Assembly: GCA_947502495.1 (NCBI GenBank)
Contig: CANNAC010000007.1
Coordinates: forward strand, 62,001 to 126,000
Origin: an uncultured Flavobacteriaceae bacterium
GTDB taxonomy: Bacteria; Bacteroidota; Bacteroidia; Flavobacteriales; Flavobacteriaceae
Length of the DNA: 64,000 bases
Reading direction: 5' to 3'
A model generated the notes under the pieces. That model did no database searches and was not told the origin of the DNA. It was given only the letters and a program-made list of their open reading frames with translations. Position numbers and translations under genes: made by a program. Below, in pieces: positions 27,615 to 35,022 of this stretch (within the stretch, counting starts at the first letter, position 1; each line of letters opens with the position of its first letter).

Positions 27615-28394
27615 ATGAGCAGAGAACAAAACATATCCAAAGCAATAGAAAACATAGATACGAAATCTGTAATACTAGAGATTAAAGATTTAAGAAAAAG
27701 CTTTGGAAGCAACCATGTTTTAAATGGTTTTAATTTAAAACTATATGAAGGAGAGAACCTCGTTATTATGGGGAAATCGGGATCGGGGAAATCGGTGATG
27801 ATTAAATGCTTAGTTGGTTTGTTACAAGCAGATTCAGGAAGCATTAAAATAATGGGGCAAGAAATAAATACTATAAATCAAAAAGACTTGAACATCTTGA
27901 GAACGGAGATCGGATTTCTTTTTCAAGGAAGCGCTTTATATGATTCGATGACCGTTAGAGAAAATTTAGAATTTCCATTACGAAGACATAAAACCAGGTT
28001 TAAGGATGCTACTAATATGGACGAATTAGTAACCGAAGCTTTAGAAAGTGTAGGATTATTGCATGCCATAGATTTAATGCCAGCAGAACTTTCTGGAGGA
28101 ATGAAAAGACGTATTGCATTAGCAAGAACCTTAATTTTAAAACCGAAGATTATTTTATATGACGAACCAACTAGTGGTTTAGATCCTATCACCTCAAAAG
28201 AAATTATAGAACTTATGCGAAGCATACAAAAAAAATATAAAACGTCTTCACTAATAATTACGCACGATGTAGATTGTGCAAGAGTAGTGTCTGAACGTAT
28301 TATTTTGCTAGTGGATGGTATTAACTATGTAGAAGGTACATATAGCGAATTATCCACTTCTACAGATGCGCAAGTAAAAGCATTCTTTAAATAA
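27615..28394 (+). CDS. mlaF: MlaF-family ABC transporter ATPase
   Basis: The 259-residue ATPase has Walker A GKSGSGKS (residues 53-60), Q-loop FLFQGSALYDSMTV, signature LSGGMKRR (about 156-163), Walker B ILYDEPTSGLD and the switch His in ITHD. The phrase FQGSALYDSMTVRENLEFPL is characteristic of MlaF-type ATPases rather than of general exporters. It begins four bases after mlaE and is followed 14 bases later by the MCE protein, so the three are co-expressed. It energises lipid transfer through the MlaE permease at the inner membrane. Confidence 0.93.
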   Translation: MSREQNISKAIENIDTKSVILEIKDLRKSFGSNHVLNGFNLKLYEGENLVIMGKSGSGKSVMIKCLVGLLQADSGSIKIMGQEINTINQKDLNILRTEIGFLFQGSALYDSMTVRENLEFPLRRHKTRFKDATNMDELVTEALESVGLLHAIDLMPAELSGGMKRRIALARTLILKPKIILYDEPTSGLDPITSKEIIELMRSIQKKYKTSSLIITHDVDCARVVSERIILLVDGINYVEGTYSELSTSTDAQVKAFFK

Positions 28395-28408
28395 TTTAAA
28401 TATAACAG

Positions 28409-29395
28409 ATGAAAAAGACGAATAACGAAAAATTTAGATTAGGCCTCTTTGTCATTCTTGGGACACTCCTTTTTATTGCTACGATATATTTTCTAGGCGA
28501 ACGTCAAAACTTATTTGCGAAAACCTTTACTGTAAATTCAAATTTCAATAATGTAAACGGATTAATGCAAGGTAATAACGTGCGTTATTCGGGAATTAAT
28601 GTTGGGACGGTAAAAACGATATTTATGCGTAACGATAGTACCATTCAAGTGACCATGTATATTGATGAAAAAATGATGCCGCACATTAAAAAAGATGCTA
28701 TTGCTACCATTGGTTCCGATGGGTTGGTTGGTAATATGATTGTAAATATTATTCCTGGCGAAGGTAGCGCAGCCATTATTTCATCTGGAGATACCATTGC
28801 ATCCTATTCTAAAATTGGAACAGGAGAAATGCTAAATACATTAAATACCACCAATGAAAATGCCGCTTTACTGACCTCGAAGTTATTAGATATAACCAAT
28901 GCTATAACCAGCGGAAAAGGAACTTTGGGGATGCTTATTAATGACACAATTACGTCCAACGAGTTGCAGCAAACCATTCATTATTTAAAGTTAACAAGCA
29001 TGGAAGCTAATAAAACCATGAAAGATATAAATACTTTAGTTAGTGCTGTAAATATAGAAAATAGTGTTGCAGGAGTGTTACTTAAGGATCCGGAAGAAGC
29101 GCAAAAAGTAAAAGACATGATTTCTAATTTGAATCAATCTAGTGAAGAAATAAAAACAGTGGTAGATAATTTAAAGGAAACCATTGCTAATTTTAAAGAA
29201 GGAAATGGTGTATTTAATTATATAACAGAAGATGAAGATGCTGTTAAAAGTTTACAAGAATCTCTCGAAAATATAAAGGAAGGTACAGACAAGTTTAACC
29301 AAAATATGGAAGCACTGAAGCATAATTTTCTAATTCGAGGTTACTTTAAAAAATTAGACCGTCAAGAGAAAAAAGAAGCAGAAAAAGAGGATTAA
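28409..29395 (+). CDS. mlaD: MlaD-like MCE-domain lipid-binding protein
   Basis: The 328-residue protein has one N-terminal membrane anchor (FRLGLFVILGTLLFIATIYF, residues 8-27) and then a single MCE domain (about 38-125: VNGLMQGNNVRYSGINVGTV, MMPHIKKDAIATIGSDGLVG, VNIIPGEG). A long helical tail (150-328) with coiled-coil character ends in a run of Lys/Glu. MlaD-type proteins form hexamers on the periplasmic face of MlaE and carry the lipid. The 328-residue length exceeds E. coli MlaD (183) and is usual for Bacteroidota MCE proteins. It follows mlaF and precedes an unknown gene by 11 bp. Confidence 0.9.
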   Translation: MKKTNNEKFRLGLFVILGTLLFIATIYFLGERQNLFAKTFTVNSNFNNVNGLMQGNNVRYSGINVGTVKTIFMRNDSTIQVTMYIDEKMMPHIKKDAIATIGSDGLVGNMIVNIIPGEGSAAIISSGDTIASYSKIGTGEMLNTLNTTNENAALLTSKLLDITNAITSGKGTLGMLINDTITSNELQQTIHYLKLTSMEANKTMKDINTLVSAVNIENSVAGVLLKDPEEAQKVKDMISNLNQSSEEIKTVVDNLKETIANFKEGNGVFNYITEDEDAVKSLQESLENIKEGTDKFNQNMEALKHNFLIRGYFKKLDRQEKKEAEKED

Positions 29396-29406
29396 AAATA
29401 TATGTT

Positions 29407-29895
29407 ATGAAAGTAGAACATTTAGAAGAACGTGTTATCGATTATAAAAATTCAATTGAAACCGTTGTGAAAAAAAAGACTTTATGGGAAACAAGCATAA
29501 AAAAACTACTTGTAACTACGCTAAGTTCTATTGTTAAACAATTTAATATTGGATGGAATGTTCAACAATTAAATTGGATAAATAATAATGAAGCAGTGAA
29601 CATTATTTTTGAGTCCTTTCCTCCAGAATTAATTATTAGTACTAATAAAATACCTACTTATCAATTTATTCCAGGAGCTGCTTTGGTTTTTTCTCAATCT
29701 TATAATGGAGATGTATTTGTTTTTATTTTATTTCCAATAATAGAAAATATACCAATTGAAAATAGCACGATAGATCTAGGTATTTTAAACCCTAAAGAAA
29801 TTAATGAAAAATTAATTGTTGAAAAAGTGGATGAGTTTTTAAAAGAAATGATAAAATGGGAAGTGCCATCCATTAAAAATAAGCTTGGCTATTAA
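29407..29895 (+). CDS. uncharacterised protein at the end of the mla operon
   Basis: The 162-residue protein has no signal peptide, membrane helix or recognised motif. The N-terminal 40 residues are basic and helical (VVKKKTLWETSIKKLLVTTL). The middle is beta-rich with an aromatic/Pro pattern (PTYQFIPGAALVFSQSYNGD then VFVFILFPII), and the last third is a charged helix ending EVPSIKNKLGY. It starts 11 bp after mlaD and precedes the separately promoted sigma-like gene, so it is probably the fourth gene of the mla unit. I do not recognise the family; an accessory role with the MCE system is only a contextual guess. Confidence 0.6.
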   Translation: MKVEHLEERVIDYKNSIETVVKKKTLWETSIKKLLVTTLSSIVKQFNIGWNVQQLNWINNNEAVNIIFESFPPELIISTNKIPTYQFIPGAALVFSQSYNGDVFVFILFPIIENIPIENSTIDLGILNPKEINEKLIVEKVDEFLKEMIKWEVPSIKNKLGY

Positions 29896-29909
29896 TTATA
29901 AAGAATAGA

Positions 29910-29952
29910 TGATTAATGTCATTTTTTTGGATCTTGATTTTTATTATTTTTA
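29910..29952 (+). promoter_or_regulatory. Crp/Fnr-type site plus -7 box for the sigma-like gene
   Basis: TGATTAATGTCA (29910-29921) is followed at +35 by TATTTTTA (29945-29952). The predicted +1 at 29957 gives a 13-nt leader to ATG 29970. The region is T-rich, so this -7 call alone is weaker than the others; the identical geometry supports it. Confidence 0.6.
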
Positions 29953-29969
29953 TTTCTAATCTTGAAATT

Positions 29970-30740
29970 ATGAAAACTGATATCCGTTATTATCAAAACA
30001 AACAAGAGTTTCGTCTATTTGTAAAAGAATCCTATTCTAGTTTAATTAAATTAAAAAACGAAGGAGATAAAGAAGCCTTTAATGCTTTAGTTTTAAAAAT
30101 ATTACCAAGCTTAAGGAACTATGTAAATAGAGGCTTAAATGTTTTTATTAGCAGTGGGAATTTCTCAAAAGGAAAATACAAAGGAGATGATATTATTGAT
30201 CAGCTTTTTATTGAAATCTACGATCATATAGAAGAGGTGAAACATGAAAAAGATTTCTATGCTTGGTTGTATTTAAAAGCAGATGAAATCATGGAAGATA
30301 TTCAAGTAGAAGAAGCGTTTAATGAATTCTTTTTTAAAAATATAGATACCTATTCTAAACCAGAATGGGATGCCATGGAAGAAAAATATACCAAAGATGC
30401 CGATGGCGATTTATTGTTAATTGAAAAATTAAACGATAGCTCTTATAATCATAATGATTATGAATTAAAACCTGTTTTTGTTGAAGATAATGAAGTCGCT
30501 TTTGTAGATAAAATAGATAAACAATTAGAGCAAAATGCAGTGAAAAATCATACTGCTTTTGTAGTTCGTAATCTGCCATTTGCAATGCGTCAAGTTTTTG
30601 AACTATTTACAAATGAAGGTTTAACTTTAGAAGAAATAGCAGTGGCAAGAAAATCTACAACAAACGAAGTGAAGCAGTTGTTTGAAGATGCAAAACGTGC
30701 ATTACAAGTGAGTCTGTTTAATCGGTATTTAAATAAATAA
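29970..30740 (+). CDS. sigma-70/ECF-like protein
   Basis: I start at ATG 29970 (256 residues, MKTDIRYYQNKQEF); the longer frame from 29916 begins inside the predicted operator and encodes only a hydrophobic artefact. Residues about 30-110 look like sigma region 2 (EGDKEAFNALVLKILPSLRN, then DDIIDQLFIEIYDHIEEV), and residues about 205-245 like region 4 helix-turn-helix (LPFAMRQVFELFTNEGLTLE, EIAVARKSTTNEVKQLFEDA). The linker between them is long and acidic (about 110-200), unlike a standard ECF factor of roughly 190 residues. No anti-sigma gene is next to it. It may be a divergent sigma factor or a related regulator. Its own Crp/Fnr-type promoter places it in the island's regulon. Confidence 0.65.
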   Translation: MKTDIRYYQNKQEFRLFVKESYSSLIKLKNEGDKEAFNALVLKILPSLRNYVNRGLNVFISSGNFSKGKYKGDDIIDQLFIEIYDHIEEVKHEKDFYAWLYLKADEIMEDIQVEEAFNEFFFKNIDTYSKPEWDAMEEKYTKDADGDLLLIEKLNDSSYNHNDYELKPVFVEDNEVAFVDKIDKQLEQNAVKNHTAFVVRNLPFAMRQVFELFTNEGLTLEEIAVARKSTTNEVKQLFEDAKRALQVSLFNRYLNK

Positions 30741-30750
30741 TATAGAATTA

Positions 30751-30797
30751 TACCCATAAAAAAAAGAGCTAATATGTAGCTCTTTTTTTTTATGGGT
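30751..30797. terminator. bidirectional intrinsic terminator
   Basis: A long hairpin with core stem GAGCTA/TAGCTC (30766-30771 with 30777-30782, 5-nt loop) is flanked by 8 A on the left and 9 T on the right and extended by TACCCAT/ATGGGTA arms. The A and T tracts make it work on both strands, between the convergent genes ending at 30740 and 30810. Confidence 0.9.
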
Positions 30798-30809
30798 AAA
30801 TATTAAGGT

Positions 30810-31274
30810 TTAGGCTTTAAAATCTAAACGTTTTTTACCTGTTATTTCCTCAATATTTATTAAAAATACAGCAGGAATATCATCCTTGTAAATCTTGCTA
30901 GAAAAGTCGCTAATAAAGTTTGCTTTGCTTTGTTCTTTTTCTAAAATAATATTTTTTATTCCTAAAGAGAATTTGTGTAAATAGGCTTTAGCATCACTAC
31001 CAAAATGTTGTTCAAATTTTCCATGGACTAAAACAGATTTCCAATTGGTAACATTATCCACATCCGAAACAAGAATGGATACTGTTGGGTTTTTACGCAT
31101 CGCATTCATTTTGTGTCCATCTCCAGAGTAACATATAATCGCATTGCTTGCTTTATCAAAAAAGTAAGTGATTGGTACCACATAAGGAGAGCTGTTAAAG
31201 ATGTATCCTAACTGACCAATATAATTGTTCTCTAAAATGTATTCGATTTCTTTTTTTTCTAAATTTTTAAACAT
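30810..31274 (-). CDS. pyridoxamine 5'-phosphate oxidase-like flavin-binding protein
   Basis: The 154-residue protein is a single-domain split-barrel protein of the PNPOx-like/flavin-nucleotide-binding group. It has YIGQLGYIFNSSPYVVPITY (residues 18-37), HKMNAMRKNPTVSILVSDVD (about 54-73) and WKSVLVHGKFEQ, the usual order of the family, and ends with the FLINIEEITGKKRLDF strand. Members bind FMN or F420-type cofactors and include nitroimidazole-resistance-type reductases; the substrate here is unknown. It sits alone between a bidirectional terminator and a small exported protein gene. I see no perfect TGA-N6-TCA site in front of it, unlike its neighbours. Confidence 0.82.
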   Translation of the reverse strand: MFKNLEKKEIEYILENNYIGQLGYIFNSSPYVVPITYFFDKASNAIICYSGDGHKMNAMRKNPTVSILVSDVDNVTNWKSVLVHGKFEQHFGSDAKAYLHKFSLGIKNIILEKEQSKANFISDFSSKIYKDDIPAVFLINIEEITGKKRLDFKA

Positions 31275-31339
31275 TTTTTAGTTGTATTTATTAATGGTTG
31301 GAAGCAAATAGTACAGTAATTGTTTGTTGATTATTAAAT

Positions 31340-31843
31340 CTATAAAAAATTTCCTTCGTCATCTACTTTTACTTTTATGCGTTTCTCGCCATTTATTAAT
31401 GTAAGTTTATACTTTTTGTTAGCGGTTTCACCAGCTACATATTTAACTAAATACACTTCATTAGTTATGGACCAGTTTGGAAACCTTTTTACAATGGATA
31501 GTAAAACAGATTTTGGTAAATCGATACGCTTATATTTTTCGGCAGTTCTTATTATTTTCCCTTTACTATCATATGTCGCAAGAATTTTACCTTCAGGAAT
31601 AATAAAATATACCTCATAATAATCATATTCATCCGCATAAATATCTAATGTTTTAATGTCAAAATTTGCTGCTTTTATTTGTAATTGATCTGCCTCAATG
31701 GGCATGTCTGAGGCATTTGTACTACTAAGATATTTGTAGTTGTTTACCAATACAACTTCATCTAATAACTCTATTTTTGGATCTTGAGCATATAAGGAAG
31801 TGGTTAAAGCAAAAACGAATAAGCCTATTATTAATTTTTTCAT
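31340..31843 (-). CDS. small exported PepSY-like protein
   Basis: I start at ATG 31843 (MKKLIIGLFVFALTTSLYAQ), a standard signal peptide; an upstream in-frame ATG at 31855 would put four residues in front. The mature part (about 147 residues) alternates strands and helices, with YEVYFIIPEGKILATYDSKG, KIIRTAEKYKRIDLPKSVLL, SIVKRFPNWSITNEVYLVKY and INGEKRIKVKVDDEGNF, a pattern like PepSY/BLIP-like periplasmic proteins common in Flavobacteria. No catalytic residues are evident. A Crp/Fnr-type promoter lies just upstream on the same strand, so it is a predicted member of the regulon and probably monocistronic. Exact role unknown. Confidence 0.72.
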   Translation of the reverse strand: MKKLIIGLFVFALTTSLYAQDPKIELLDEVVLVNNYKYLSSTNASDMPIEADQLQIKAANFDIKTLDIYADEYDYYEVYFIIPEGKILATYDSKGKIIRTAEKYKRIDLPKSVLLSIVKRFPNWSITNEVYLVKYVAGETANKKYKLTLINGEKRIKVKVDDEGNFL

Positions 31844-31872
31844 AATTATTAACATTTAAAATTTATATATAA

Positions 31873-31915
31873 TAAATGTATAGATATCCTATTAGGAAAG
31901 CTATGATAAATATCA
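31873..31915 (-). promoter_or_regulatory. Crp/Fnr-type site plus -7 box for the PepSY-like gene
   Basis: Read on the minus strand, TGATATTTATCA (31915-31904) is followed at +35 by TACATTTA (31880-31873). Predicted +1 at 31868 gives a 25-nt leader to ATG 31843. The same -7 octamer occurs at 34292 (minus) and 41217 (plus). Confidence 0.72.
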
Positions 31916-31932
31916 GTTTAGATAATCGTTTT

Positions 31933-32838
31933 TTACGTTTTATTTTTTATATCTACTTGTAAATCAGAAATTTTAATTAGTTCTATCGTTTCAGAAGCCA
32001 ATACAACGTTACCATTTGTAGCTTCAATTTCTTTTCTAATCAAATCATTTAATAGGTGTTTGGTGTATCGTCTTTTTTTATAATCGACAATGTATCTTAA
32101 ATTAAATGTGATCCAATTATCGGTTAATGTGGTTGCTAATGTTGGTTCTACCATAGCATCTTCTATGTAATATTTATTTACAACTTCCTGCCATTGGATT
32201 TTAGATGCTTTGGTGTATTCGGCAAGTGTGGTTGTTGCGGCTTCAATGATTATGGCTTTTGCTAACTCTACATCAGAGCCATAACGGATTGGTAAATTAA
32301 ACGCATCCCAAATAAATGGAAAGTCTTTAGAATAGTTATATACAGCGCCTTTAAATACAAAAGCATTACTTAATTTTACTATTCGACCTGTATAATTATC
32401 GCTTTCCACCCATTGCCCAATTTCCATCATGGTGGTGTAAATACTATCTACATCAATAACGTCTCCTTTTATTCCGTTAATTTCAATGCGATCTCCTGGT
32501 TCGTACACTTTAACTACAAAAATATATACAGAACCAGCAATACTTAAAATAAGCTCTTGAAGTGTAAATGCTAGTCCGGCAGATAGCAATCCTAAGGTTA
32601 CCGTAAAGTCTTTTATGCTTCCAGTAAAATATAAAACAGTAATAAAAGCGAGTATAAAATAGCCTAATAACTCGATGCCTTTTTGCGACTTATATCTTAC
32701 CGAAGTATTGGCTATATTTCGTTTTAAAAAGCGTCTAATAATTTGTATGCATAGCAATACAAATAGCACTATTGCCATGTATTTTAAAACACTTTGTAAT
32801 AGCGGGTAATCTTTAAGCCATTGTTGTATTGTTTCCAT
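31933..32838 (-). CDS. small-conductance mechanosensitive channel (MscS family)
   Basis: The 301-residue protein has three N-terminal hydrophobic helices (YMAIVLFVLLCIQIIRRFL about 18-36; LLGYFILAFITVLYF; the pore helix LGLLSAGLAFTLQELILSIA about 82-101) followed by the MscS beta domain (VYEPGDRIEINGIKGDVIDV, with NAFVFKGAVYNYS). These are hallmark MscS elements. It opens under membrane tension to release solutes. It is the last gene of a four-gene unit (70-aa protein, cbpA, cbpM, mscS) with 18 bp after cbpM, so it is predicted to be controlled by the promoter at 34285-34327. Confidence 0.92.
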   Translation of the reverse strand: METIQQWLKDYPLLQSVLKYMAIVLFVLLCIQIIRRFLKRNIANTSVRYKSQKGIELLGYFILAFITVLYFTGSIKDFTVTLGLLSAGLAFTLQELILSIAGSVYIFVVKVYEPGDRIEINGIKGDVIDVDSIYTTMMEIGQWVESDNYTGRIVKLSNAFVFKGAVYNYSKDFPFIWDAFNLPIRYGSDVELAKAIIIEAATTTLAEYTKASKIQWQEVVNKYYIEDAMVEPTLATTLTDNWITFNLRYIVDYKKRRYTKHLLNDLIRKEIEATNGNVVLASETIELIKISDLQVDIKNKT

Positions 32839-32856
32839 TATTAGTATAAGATTGAT

Positions 32857-33153
32857 CTATAAATCTTCGTATAATCTTAGTTTATTATTTAGGGATGTTA
32901 TTTCGTTTTGCATGTTTTCTAAACGTTGTAATAAATGATAAATAGCATCTAAACCTTCAAGATTAATATGAAGATCAAAGTGCAAACGCATCAGTTTTTC
33001 AACCTCGTTAATTTGTGTCGTCTTAATAAAATGATCATTGTTTGAAACCACAATTTCAATCAGTTCATATTCTTTTAAATCCTTTATAAACGTTGCCGGC
33101 ACGTTGTAATGTTTACAAAAAGTAGTGATAGAAATTAAATCTGTTACTTCCAT
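32857..33153 (-). CDS. cbpM: CbpM-like modulator of the CbpA co-chaperone
   Basis: The 98-residue protein fits CbpM: an N-terminal MerR-like helical part (LISITTFCKHYNVPATFIKD, residues 6-25), an EYELIEIVVSNNDHFIKTTQ strand pair, then a long amphipathic helix with LHINLEGLDAIYHLLQRLEN and a C-terminal coiled coil (EITSLNNKLRLYEDL). CbpM binds the J domain of CbpA and blocks its work with DnaK. It starts two bases after the cbpA stop codon, the usual cbpA-cbpM arrangement, which makes the assignment firm. Confidence 0.9.
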   Translation of the reverse strand: MEVTDLISITTFCKHYNVPATFIKDLKEYELIEIVVSNNDHFIKTTQINEVEKLMRLHFDLHINLEGLDAIYHLLQRLENMQNEITSLNNKLRLYEDL

Positions 33154-33155
33154 AA

Positions 33156-34049
33156 TTATCTTAGTTTTTGAAGTTCTGTAAATAATTCTTTCTCTTTATC
33201 TGTCAGTTTTGTTGGTGTTTTTATTTGATAGGTTATGTATAAGTCACCAAACTGTCCTTCTTTTTTGTACTTCGGAAACCCTTTTCCTTTTAACTTTACT
33301 TTCGTTCCGTTTTGGGTTTCTGGTTTAATGGTGAGTTTAACTTTTCCGTTAAAGGTGTCAACCATCAAATCCCCTCCTAACATTGCTGTGTATAAATCTA
33401 AATCTACAGTAGCATAAAGGTTGTCTTTATCTCTTTTGAATTTGGAATGATTTTGAATAGAAAACTGAATATACAAGTCGCCATTTGGTGCGCCATTAAC
33501 CCCTTTGCCACCATGCCCTTTTATCTTAATGGTTTGTCCGTTTTCTACTCCTGCAGGAATCGTAATTCGTATGTTTTTATTGTTAACCGTTAGCGTGCGT
33601 TTGTGGTCTTCATAAACATCCTTTAGTTCTAGCTGAAGCTCTGCGTTAAAATCTTGACCTCTAAATCGAGATCTTCTCTGACTTCTTCCAGATGCTTGAC
33701 CGCCAAACATGTTACCAAAAATATCTTCAAAATCATTTGCACTATAACCTCCCGAACTTCCTGCTTGTCCTTGATACGCTCTTTGCTGCTGCTGTTGCCG
33801 TTTTGCTTGTTCGTAGGCTTCCGAGTTTTGCCAATGCTCTCCATACTGATCGTACTTTTTACGATTTTCAGAATTGCTCAATACTTCATTAGCCTCATTA
33901 ATTTCTTTAAACTTTTTTTCCGCTTCTTTATCGTTTGGGTTTAAATCGGGATGATACTTACGCGCCAGTTTTCTGTAGGCTTTTTTGATGTCTTTTTCAG
34001 AAGCTGTTTTAGAAATCCCTAAAGCTTTATAATAATCTATAAATGCCAT
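33156..34049 (-). CDS. cbpA: CbpA-type J-domain co-chaperone
   Basis: The 297-residue protein starts with a J domain (residues 5-70) carrying the HPD motif in [14 protein letters not shown], followed by a Gln/Gly-rich linker (about 80-125) and the two C-terminal substrate-binding beta domains ([50 protein letters not shown]). The zinc-finger cysteines of DnaJ are absent, which separates CbpA (DjlA/B-type class II) from DnaJ. It stimulates DnaK ATPase under stress. Stop of the upstream 70-residue gene abuts its ATG, so translation is coupled; cbpM and mscS follow. Confidence 0.93.
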   Translation of the reverse strand: MAFIDYYKALGISKTASEKDIKKAYRKLARKYHPDLNPNDKEAEKKFKEINEANEVLSNSENRKKYDQYGEHWQNSEAYEQAKRQQQQQRAYQGQAGSSGGYSANDFEDIFGNMFGGQASGRSQRRSRFRGQDFNAELQLELKDVYEDHKRTLTVNNKNIRITIPAGVENGQTIKIKGHGGKGVNGAPNGDLYIQFSIQNHSKFKRDKDNLYATVDLDLYTAMLGGDLMVDTFNGKVKLTIKPETQNGTKVKLKGKGFPKYKKEGQFGDLYITYQIKTPTKLTDKEKELFTELQKLR

Positions 34050-34262
34050 TTATTTCGTTTTATGATTTTCAATATGATGTTTTAACGTTTCCTTTAAAGT
34101 GTTTAAGTAATCTTTCAAAACGGTAGGGTTTATGTCTGGATGTTCCATCGAAGGTATTGTACTTGGATCCTCTAATAGAAATGCATATAACTCTGGATAG
34201 TTAGTCTCTATATTATAGGTTAACTGTGTAATTTGCGTTAATAACTCTTGTTCCGTTTTCAT
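34050..34262 (-). CDS. small protein leading the cbpA operon
   Basis: The 70-residue, soluble, probably helical protein (MKTEQELLTQITQLTYNIET ... LKDYLNTLKETLKHHIENH) is acidic in the first half and has a proline-rich turn in the middle (EDPSTIPSMEHPDINPT). Its stop codon directly abuts the cbpA start and a Crp/Fnr-type promoter with a predicted 18-nt leader lies upstream, which supports that it is a real, expressed gene. I do not recognise a family; a chaperone-linked role is only suggested by position. Confidence 0.68.
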   Translation of the reverse strand: MKTEQELLTQITQLTYNIETNYPELYAFLLEDPSTIPSMEHPDINPTVLKDYLNTLKETLKHHIENHKTK

Positions 34263-34284
34263 ACCTTAACCTTTTTAATAACTA

Positions 34285-34327
34285 TAAATGTATAGTTAAA
34301 GTTACAAGAATAATATGATTAAAATCA
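34285..34327 (-). promoter_or_regulatory. Crp/Fnr-type site plus -7 box for the cbpA-cbpM-mscS operon
   Basis: On the minus strand TGATTTTAATCA (34327-34316) is followed at +35 by TACATTTA (34292-34285). Predicted +1 is 34280, 18 nt before ATG 34262. Confidence 0.72.
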
Positions 34328-34345
34328 GTTTTAGGTTTTTAATAG

Positions 34346-35020
34346 TTAGCTAATTATCCTGCCATCTTCCATCGTGATAATTCTATCGGTACGATTGGCG
34401 AAATCTTCATCATGTGTTACAATTAGTAAGGATAAGTTTTCTTCTACGCTCAACTTTTTAAAAATATTAAATACATTATCGGCATTATGGCTATCCAGGT
34501 TTCCTGTTGGTTCGTCTCCCATAATTATAGACGGATTATTTATAAGAGCTCTAGCAATTGCAACACGTTGTTTTTCACCACCAGATACTTGTGACGCTTT
34601 TTTATGTGCTAAATGTTCGATGTTTAAAATACGTAGTTTTTCAAGTGCATCTTTTTCAATTTGTTTGACACTTTTTTCGCCTAGCTTTTTAGCAGGAAGC
34701 ATCACGTTTTCTAAAACAGTAAATTCGGAAAGCAAATAATGAAACTGAAACACAAAGCCAATATGTTTATTTCTAACATAAGATAATTTGTTTCTGCTGT
34801 CTCCGGTAAGTAGGTCGTTATTTAAATATAAATCGCCTTCGTAGTCCGAATCCATGGTAGACAGAATGTATAATAAGGTAGATTTTCCGCAACCCGATTT
34901 TCCCATAATGGAAACAAATTCGCCTTCATTGATTTTAAAATTAATGTCTTTTAATACATGAAAAAGCACTGGCTTTTTAAAGTATTTATTGATGTTCTTG
35001 GCTTCTAGTACTGTTTTCAT
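34346..35020 (-). CDS. LolD/MacB-type ABC transporter ATPase
   Basis: I start at ATG 35020 (224 residues); the open frame runs further upstream only through the neighbouring permease. It has Walker A GKSGCGKS (residues 40-47), Q-loop FVFQFHYLLSEFTVLENVML, signature VSGGEKQRVAIARAL, Walker B IIMGDEPTGNLD and switch His in VTHD. The LENVMLP and GNLDS phrases mark the LolD/MacB/FtsE group. Two bases separate its start from the permease stop, and an adaptor precedes the permease, so it forms a tripartite export or lipoprotein-handling system (adaptor, FtsX-like permease, ATPase). The substrate is unknown. Confidence 0.9.
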   Translation of the reverse strand: MKTVLEAKNINKYFKKPVLFHVLKDINFKINEGEFVSIMGKSGCGKSTLLYILSTMDSDYEGDLYLNNDLLTGDSRNKLSYVRNKHIGFVFQFHYLLSEFTVLENVMLPAKKLGEKSVKQIEKDALEKLRILNIEHLAHKKASQVSGGEKQRVAIARALINNPSIIMGDEPTGNLDSHNADNVFNIFKKLSVEENLSLLIVTHDEDFANRTDRIITMEDGRIIS

Positions 35021-35022
35021 AA

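Noticed and set aside
31275-31345. Crp/Fnr-type operator in front of the PNPOx-like gene (TGATTATTAAAT near 31328)
   Set aside because: It lacks the second TCA half-site and there is no TAnnTTT box at the 35-base spacing on the minus strand.
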